Positions 58,256-64,000 of a stretch of DNA of 64,000 nucleotides are shown one piece after another (position 1 is the first letter of the stretch; the number at the start of each line of letters is the position of its first letter). The notes beneath the pieces were generated by a model, which was not told the DNA's origin, did no database searches, and saw only the letters and a list, made by a program, of their open reading frames with translations. This stretch comes from Cytophagales bacterium (lineage in GTDB: Bacteria; Bacteroidota; Bacteroidia; Cytophagales; 172606-1), in assembly GCA_030446715.1 (NCBI GenBank), contig JAUJMU010000001.1:411297-475296 (forward strand). Direction: 5' to 3'. The translations under genes were made by a program, and so were the position numbers.

Positions 58256-58840
58256 ATGAAAGAAAACTTTAAAACCCTCACCTCAACCGTCGTTCCGCTG
58301 CCGATAGAGAACATTGATACCGACCAGATCATACCGGCCCGCTTCCTGAAAGCGACCACCCGCGAAGGGTTCGGCGACAACCTGTTCCGCGACTGGCGTT
58401 ACGAGAACGGCACCCAGCCGAAGGCTGATTTTGTGCTGAATGATTCAACTTATTCCGGTAAAATTCTGGCAGCCGGTAAAAACTTCGGTTGTGGCTCCAG
58501 CCGCGAACACGCTGCCTGGGCCATCTACGATGCCGGATTCCGGGTGGTCGTGTCCAGCTTTTTTGCGGATATATTCAAGGGCAATGCACTGAACAACAGT
58601 CTGCTGTCCGTGCAGGTCTCCGACGCCTTTCTGGCGCGGCTGTTTGAGCTGGTGGAAGCGGATCCGCAGTCGGAGGTAGTGGTGGATCTGGAAAACCAGA
58701 AAATCACTTTGCCCGACGGCACTTCCGAATCTTTTGAGATTAACGCTTACAAAAAAGCCTGCCTCATCAACGGCTACGACGACATCGCTTACCTGCTGAG
58801 TCTGCAGGGAGACATTGTGGCGTTTGAGAACAAGAACTGA
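58256..58840 (+). CDS. leuD: 3-isopropylmalate dehydratase small subunit
   Basis: 194 aa; [29 protein letters not shown]. Confidence 0.95.
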   Translation: MKENFKTLTSTVVPLPIENIDTDQIIPARFLKATTREGFGDNLFRDWRYENGTQPKADFVLNDSTYSGKILAAGKNFGCGSSREHAAWAIYDAGFRVVVSSFFADIFKGNALNNSLLSVQVSDAFLARLFELVEADPQSEVVVDLENQKITLPDGTSESFEINAYKKACLINGYDDIAYLLSLQGDIVAFENKN

Positions 58841-58984
58841 ATGGTTAAATTGTTGAATGGCTGATTGGTGTATTGTTTAATTGCTTAGCTGTTTCTGCTT
58901 TTCTGTCGACCATTTTCGATCAATTAACCATTCATCCATAAAGCCATTCAACAATTTAACCATACAGCCATATAACCATTGCAA
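58838..58984. repeat. Paired octad-periodic arms upstream of leuB
   Basis: Right arm CAATTAAC CATTCATC CATAAAGC CATTCAAC AATTTAAC CATACAGC CATATAAC CATTGCAA, then CCGA-ATG. Confidence 0.75.
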
Positions 58985-58988
58985 CCGA

Positions 58989-60074
58989 ATGACAACCTAT
59001 AAAATACTTGTAGTACCCGGCGACGGCATCGGGGTGGAAGTAACCACCTGGGGCCGGAAAGTACTCGAAGCCATAGCCCGAAAATTCAACCATACCTTCA
59101 CTTTTGACCAAGCCCTGATCGGGCACACCGCTATTGAGGCCACCGGCAACCCCCTGCCCGATGAGTCGCTGGAAAAAATGCGGGCCTCCGACGCCATCCT
59201 GTTCGGCGCGGTGGGCCATCCCAGATACGACAACGACCCTTCGGCCAAAGTACGTCCGGAACAGGGCCTGCTCCGGATGCGCAAGGAACTCGGCCTGTAC
59301 GCCAATCTGCGCCCCATCAAGCTGTTCGATGAACTGCTGGACGCCTCCAGCATCAAGCCGGAGATTCTGCGGGGATCGGATATTCTGTTCTTCCGCGAAC
59401 TGACCGGCGATGTGTACTTCGGCCAGCCCCGCGAACGGCGCGACAATGGCAACACTGCCCTGGACACGATGATCTACTCCCGCTACGAAGTAGAACGGAT
59501 TGCCCGCCGGGCCTTTGACGCCGCCCGGACCCGCCGGAAAAAATTAACATCCGTAGACAAAGCCAACGTGCTGGAAAGCTCCCGCCTGTGGCGCGAAACG
59601 GTGCAGGAAATGAGCAAAAGTTACCCTGACGTGGAAGTGGAGCACATGTTTGTGGACACCGCCGCCATGAAACTGATCAAAGATCCGCGTTCTTTCGACG
59701 TGGTGCTGACGGGAAATCTGTTTGGTGACATTCTCACGGATGAAGCCTCACAAATAGCCGGCTCAATGGGTATGCTGGCCTCAGCATCTCTCGGCGACCA
59801 GACCGGCCTTTACGAACCTATCCACGGTTCGGCTCCGGACATTGCCGGCAAAGGCATTGCCAACCCCATGGCGTCCATCCTGTCGGTGGCACTTATGCTG
59901 GATATTTCTTTTGAAATGAAGGCAGAATCTGACACGGTGATCCGGGCTGTTGAGCAGACGTTGAAGGACGGTTACCGCACCCGTGATATTGCAGATAATC
60001 AAACTCAGATTGGACAAATACTTGACACTCATCAGATAGGAGAGAAGATTGTCGAAAAAATCGGGCGATTGTGA
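58989..60074 (+). CDS. leuB: 3-isopropylmalate dehydrogenase
   Basis: VVPGDGIGVEV; ELTGDVYFGQPRE; GSAPDIAGKGIANPMA. Confidence 0.95.
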   Translation: MTTYKILVVPGDGIGVEVTTWGRKVLEAIARKFNHTFTFDQALIGHTAIEATGNPLPDESLEKMRASDAILFGAVGHPRYDNDPSAKVRPEQGLLRMRKELGLYANLRPIKLFDELLDASSIKPEILRGSDILFFRELTGDVYFGQPRERRDNGNTALDTMIYSRYEVERIARRAFDAARTRRKKLTSVDKANVLESSRLWRETVQEMSKSYPDVEVEHMFVDTAAMKLIKDPRSFDVVLTGNLFGDILTDEASQIAGSMGMLASASLGDQTGLYEPIHGSAPDIAGKGIANPMASILSVALMLDISFEMKAESDTVIRAVEQTLKDGYRTRDIADNQTQIGQILDTHQIGEKIVEKIGRL

Positions 60075-60194
60075 AATTATGGGTAACCTCTTTTGGTTTC
60101 ATCTGGGAAATACCCTATTTTCAGTAGTTCAACCAAAATCAACACCGGCTTAAGAGCGTATTTCATCTCTTTTGCCCCAAAAACTTGCACGCTT

Positions 60195-61367
60195 ATGAGC
60201 GAAAAAGTGCACATCTTCGACACCACCCTGAGAGACGGCGAACAGGTACCGGGCTGTCAGTTGACCACCGCCGAAAAAATTGAAATTGCCCGTGAACTGG
60301 AAGGTTTGGGCGTTGACATTATTGAAGCGGGGTTCCCGATTTCCAGCCCCGGTGACTTTAAGTCTGTGGTGGAAATTTCCCGCTCCGTTTCCAACCCGGT
60401 GATCTGCGCTCTTGCCCGAGCCGTAAAGGGTGACATTGAGTGTGCCGCCGAATCCCTCCGATACGCCAAACGCAAGCGTATCCACACGGGTCTTGGCTCA
60501 TCCGATATCCACATCCAGCATAAATTCAACTCCACCCGGGAGAAAATTCTGGAGCAGGGCGTTGCTGCGGTGAAGTACGCCAGGAGCTTCGTGGAAGACG
60601 TGGAGTTTTACGCCGAAGACGCCGGCCGCGCCGATCTGGACTTCCTGTGCCAGTTGGTGGAGGCCGTAATTGCCGCCGGCGCTACGGTGGTAAACATCCC
60701 GGATAGTACGGGCTATTGCCTGCCGCATCAGTACGGTGCCAAAATAAAATACGTATTCGACCACGTGCCCAACGTGCACAAGGCCACTATATCTGTCCAC
60801 TGCCACAATGATCTGGGTCTGGCAACGGCCAACTCTATTGAAGGCCTCGCCAACGGTGCCCGTCAGGTAGAAGTGACCATGAACGGAGTAGGTGAAAGGG
60901 CCGGCAATACGTCTCTGGAAGAGATCGTGATGATCCTCAAAACCCACAAGACCCTCAACCTGCACACCGACCTGAATTCAAAGCTGATCTACCCGACCAG
61001 TCTGCTGGTGTCGGAGCGGATGCGCATGCCGGTGCAGGCCAACAAAGCCATTGTGGGCCGCAATGCCTTCTCGCATTCCTCCGGTATTCACCAGGACGGC
61101 TTCCTCAAGCACGCCGAAACGTACGAAATCATCAATCCCAACGATGTGGGCGTACCTTCGTCTTCCATTGTGCTCACTGCCCGCAGTGGCCGCCACGCCC
61201 TCAGGCACCGGCTTGAAATCATTGGCTACGTGTTCAGCAAGGAAGAACTGGATGACATGTACAAGCTTTTCATCGCCCTGGCCGACGTGAAGAAACTCGT
61301 CACTGACGATGATCTGCAGGCGCTGGTCAGTGAGGCATATCCGGTAAAGGAGTGTACGAAGAAATAA
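60195..61367 (+). CDS. leuA: 2-isopropylmalate synthase, short form
   Basis: 390 aa; [43 protein letters not shown]; no C-terminal regulatory domain. Confidence 0.92.
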   Translation: MSEKVHIFDTTLRDGEQVPGCQLTTAEKIEIARELEGLGVDIIEAGFPISSPGDFKSVVEISRSVSNPVICALARAVKGDIECAAESLRYAKRKRIHTGLGSSDIHIQHKFNSTREKILEQGVAAVKYARSFVEDVEFYAEDAGRADLDFLCQLVEAVIAAGATVVNIPDSTGYCLPHQYGAKIKYVFDHVPNVHKATISVHCHNDLGLATANSIEGLANGARQVEVTMNGVGERAGNTSLEEIVMILKTHKTLNLHTDLNSKLIYPTSLLVSERMRMPVQANKAIVGRNAFSHSSGIHQDGFLKHAETYEIINPNDVGVPSSSIVLTARSGRHALRHRLEIIGYVFSKEELDDMYKLFIALADVKKLVTDDDLQALVSEAYPVKECTKK

Positions 61368-61390
61368 AATCCTTTTGAAATACTATTCAT

Positions 61391-61422
61391 CAATAAGGGC
61401 TGCTCACGGGTAGCCCTTATTG
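61391..61422 (+). terminator. Terminator of leuA / ilv-leu locus
   Basis: caataagggct...agcccttattg followed by gttttt. Confidence 0.75.
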
Positions 61423-61455
61423 GTTTTTAACGAAAACTCATCCGGAAATTTTGTT

Positions 61456-61634
61456 TAAGCTCGACTTTAACATTTTCCCATTGTACAATCTGCGAAACGG
61501 TTGAAATAGGGCAAATCCTGAGAATCATTTTTGAATGTCGGGTTGAAAACGTGATGTTCAAAAATTAAAAACACGGCTAATTCTACTGCAAACGCATATT
61601 TTCCTCATTTTCAAAAATGCTAAAGTCGAGCTTA
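61456..61634. repeat. Terminal inverted repeat pair (20/21 bp) bounding about 180 bp
   Basis: taagctcgactttaacatttt / aaaatgctaaagtcgagctta. Confidence 0.75.
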
Positions 61635-62183
61635 GCATTTATTGAGAAGGAAGAACTCATCAGCAGGGTAAGCGGTATAGTTGCTTACTTTGGTCATCTC
61701 GCCGCGGATAATGCCGGCGTAATCGCCCGAGAGCGTAGCGGAAAACTGGTAATACACGTTGTTCTGCCAGTTGGGGCGGAAGAATATATCTACCCGGTCA
61801 GGAAAGTAGGTGTCAATCAGGTAGGCGTTTTCAATCCATCCCTGTAACCTCAATTGGCGCCAATGAGCGGGATACCTCATGTGCGGCTCCTGACAAACAA
61901 ACAATACGTACAGGGCGTCGGCATCCCACGCCATCCGGGTCTGGGTAGGTGTTACCTGACCGGCTTCGCCGCCTGCTTTATAAAAATGATCGGTTACCGG
62001 CGAGGAGGTCCATTGCTGGATAGGCGTGTTCACATTCGGGGGACTGGTCATGGCTTTCCCCAGAGTTAGCGCCGAAACGCCCCAGTTCAAGTTTTTACGC
62101 CTGGTTTGACCGTAGGCAACCGATACGCCCCAAACGAATAACAGCCAAATGATAACGCCTGACCGCAAGTACTTTTTACGCAT
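61632..62183 (-). pseudogene. CBM9-like domain protein, truncated at its 3' end by the 61.46-61.63 kb repeat
   Basis: 183 aa; RMAWDADALYVLFVCQEPHM...; ORF ends inside repeat (FFLLNKC*). Confidence 0.6.
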
Positions 62184-62214
62184 CTGGTGGATTAAAAATG
62201 GTTTATCCTAGCAA

Positions 62215-63672
62215 TTACTTTGCCTTTTTACCGTAGTACTTGTACTGGTCGAATAAGTACCCCTTGCCTTCCAGGTAGGGATCTCCCGTTTGTTTGCGCC
62301 ACTGGAGAAGCTGACTTTGCAATTGTTTTTTTGCAGCAGCATATTTGGGATCATCTGCCAGATTGTGCAGTTGCAATGAATCCTTCATGAGGTCATAGAG
62401 TTCCTCTGCCGGCCGCTTCTCCAGGCTCCAGTGCACCAGTTGCTTGATGGCCGGATTATCCCGCCCTTTTACCAGTTGTTCCTTGGTTGAGCCATTGTCA
62501 ATATCCCCAAAGGGACCGGGGGCAATTAATATATCGGGGTCACCAGCCGGCCATCTGCCGGGCTCCAGGTTCTGAATGTAGAGGTACCGGTTGGTGCGGA
62601 TGGCCCGGCCGGGATAACCCAAATTATTTTTGCGTATGTTGGCGTGACGTTCCCGCTCAGTGAATACGGCGTTGTAGCGACCTCTTGATTGATTTTTGGT
62701 CAACAGCGGCAGCAGGCTCTTGCCGGTCATTTCTTTGGGAACCGCCACTTTCGCAGCTTCCAGAATCGTCGGTGCCATATCTACCAGGCTGACCAGTTCG
62801 GGGTACCGCCGGCCTTTGGGTAACTGGTTCCCCCAGCGGAGTACCAGGGGCACTTTAGTACCGGCGTCGTACAGGTTGGCTTTGGCCCGGGGGAAAGGCA
62901 TTCCGTTATCCCCCGTCACGATGATGAGGGTGTTTTCCAGGAGTCCTTTCTGTTCCAGCAGTTGAATGGCATTTCCTACCGTCTGATCAAACTGCCTTAC
63001 TTCCGCGTAATAGTCCAGCAGGTCGGTCCGGGTTTCTGGCGTGTCCGGTAAATAAGCGGGTACCTGCAGGGCGGCTTCATTGAGCCCGGCGGACTTCTTT
63101 AGTTCCGGTGAATAGGGCCGGTGCGGATCGGAACTGCCGATCCAGAAACAGAAAGGCGTTTCTTGGGGCAGTTCGGCTAAGAACGTTTGGAAGCTATCAA
63201 AAGCCGGTCCCGCCGGATTTTGCGCGTATCCACCCACGGTATAGTCGCCCGGTCCCCAGCCTTTGCCCTGCAAGCCTATCCTGTACCCGTTCTTTTCCAG
63301 CAAAACCGTGTAATTGGGGTAAGCGGCCGGCAGCGTGCCCCACAGGTTGCCGCCTTCCTCGAGCTGATGGGGATAGCGGCCCGTGAGCATCGCGGCCCGG
63401 GAAGGCGAACAAGACGGGGCTGCGCAGAAGGCGTTCTCAAAAAAAACGCCCTCCCGAGCCAGCTGGTCAATGGCCGGGGTGGGCACTACCTTGTCGCCGT
63501 AAACTCCCGCGTGCTGCGACCAGTCGTCGGCCACGATCACCAGCACGTTCGTCCGGGAAGGGGATTGGGACACTTGCTTGCCCGAAAAAGCCGTCATGGC
63601 AAGGACTACAAATCCGGCCAGGAGCAACCCAGGCAGGAGATGGAGAAAATGGCTGGAATTGGTAAGTTTCAT
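62215..63672 (-). CDS. Sulfatase (S1-type)
   Basis: CxPxR motif in APSCSPSRAAMLTGRYPHQ; VLVIVADDWSQHAGVYGD; GDNGMPFPRAKANLYDAG. Confidence 0.9.
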   Translation of the reverse strand: MKLTNSSHFLHLLPGLLLAGFVVLAMTAFSGKQVSQSPSRTNVLVIVADDWSQHAGVYGDKVVPTPAIDQLAREGVFFENAFCAAPSCSPSRAAMLTGRYPHQLEEGGNLWGTLPAAYPNYTVLLEKNGYRIGLQGKGWGPGDYTVGGYAQNPAGPAFDSFQTFLAELPQETPFCFWIGSSDPHRPYSPELKKSAGLNEAALQVPAYLPDTPETRTDLLDYYAEVRQFDQTVGNAIQLLEQKGLLENTLIIVTGDNGMPFPRAKANLYDAGTKVPLVLRWGNQLPKGRRYPELVSLVDMAPTILEAAKVAVPKEMTGKSLLPLLTKNQSRGRYNAVFTERERHANIRKNNLGYPGRAIRTNRYLYIQNLEPGRWPAGDPDILIAPGPFGDIDNGSTKEQLVKGRDNPAIKQLVHWSLEKRPAEELYDLMKDSLQLHNLADDPKYAAAKKQLQSQLLQWRKQTGDPYLEGKGYLFDQYKYYGKKAK

Positions 63673-63721
63673 GGAATGAAATCGCGTGAGCATGGGTAAA
63701 AATAGCCTGAAGACAAAAAGA

Positions 63722-64000
63722 TTACCTTAAGTGCTTGGTGGGCGGCACCTGGCCCAGGGATTGCCGGAACGCTTCCACTTGTGCCTGCATCTGAGCCACC
63801 TTTTCGGGGTGGGGATCGGCCAGATTGTTTTGTTCATTGGCGTCATTGCTCAGGTCGAATAACAGAATCGGATGAGGCGCCACCGCCTTCATGCCCGGAG
63901 TACCGGCATTACCCCCGTAGGGCAATTTTAACTTCCAATTCCCCTTACGGTAGGCTTGCAATTTGCCGTCCATGAAGTAGAACAATTCCTGTCCGTCCCG
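63722..64000 (-). CDS. C-terminal part of a second sulfatase, cut by the window edge
   Basis: ELFYFMDGKLQAYRKGNWKLKLPYGG...LFDLSNDANEQNNLADPHPEKV. Confidence 0.8.
   Translation of the reverse strand, partial: RDGQELFYFMDGKLQAYRKGNWKLKLPYGGNAGTPGMKAVAPHPILLFDLSNDANEQNNLADPHPEKVAQMQAQVEAFRQSLGQVPPTKHLR

Noticed and set aside
58921-58984. Possible CRISPR or VNTR from CAT-containing octamers
   Set aside because: Units are 8 nt and degenerate with no spacers; assigned to the periodic-array class
1-64000. tRNA, rRNA, CRISPR or prophage regions
   Set aside because: None recognised by eye; no tRNA cloverleaf/CCA context, rRNA core sequence or phage structural genes seen, though tRNA-scan and Rfam searches were not possible

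Overview
Chromosomal window from a Bacteroidota (Cytophagales-like) genome, inferred from gene content (PrfA, DUF5103, DUF4834, IcmF, NfeD, type of ilv/leu cluster). All calls come from reading the sequence and the supplied ORF track; no database was searched. Main content: housekeeping genes (ABC-F, PhoH, prfA, rnr, lgt, carB, nuoIJK, lptF/G-like, xerD), a SulP-carbonic anhydrase fusion, an IcmF-type mutase, and a long ilv-leu locus (ilvD-ilvB-ilvN-ilvC-leuC-leuD-leuB-leuA, 47.1-61.4 kb). The ilv-leu locus is interrupted by toxin-antitoxin genes, an AraC regulator and two four-helix-bundle genes. The window ends in a sulfatase/CBM9-like cluster. Most notable: (1) a leader-peptide attenuator upstream of ilvD (MSLSLLSGNIVVNVLLGSFRR, with mutually exclusive antiterminator and terminator stems); (2) about twenty degenerate arrays with 7-nt (sometimes 8-nt) periodicity at gene junctions, usually as paired inverted arms, some ending at start codons and some carrying a cargo gene in the loop; (3) two MITE-like families, one copy with 17-bp TIRs and a 9-bp TSD, another with 16-bp TIRs and a 5-bp TSD; (4) an IcmF gene with two repeat-derived insertions in its inter-domain linkers; (5) a cluster of homopolymer frameshifts around ilvB that may be sequencing error or gene decay.
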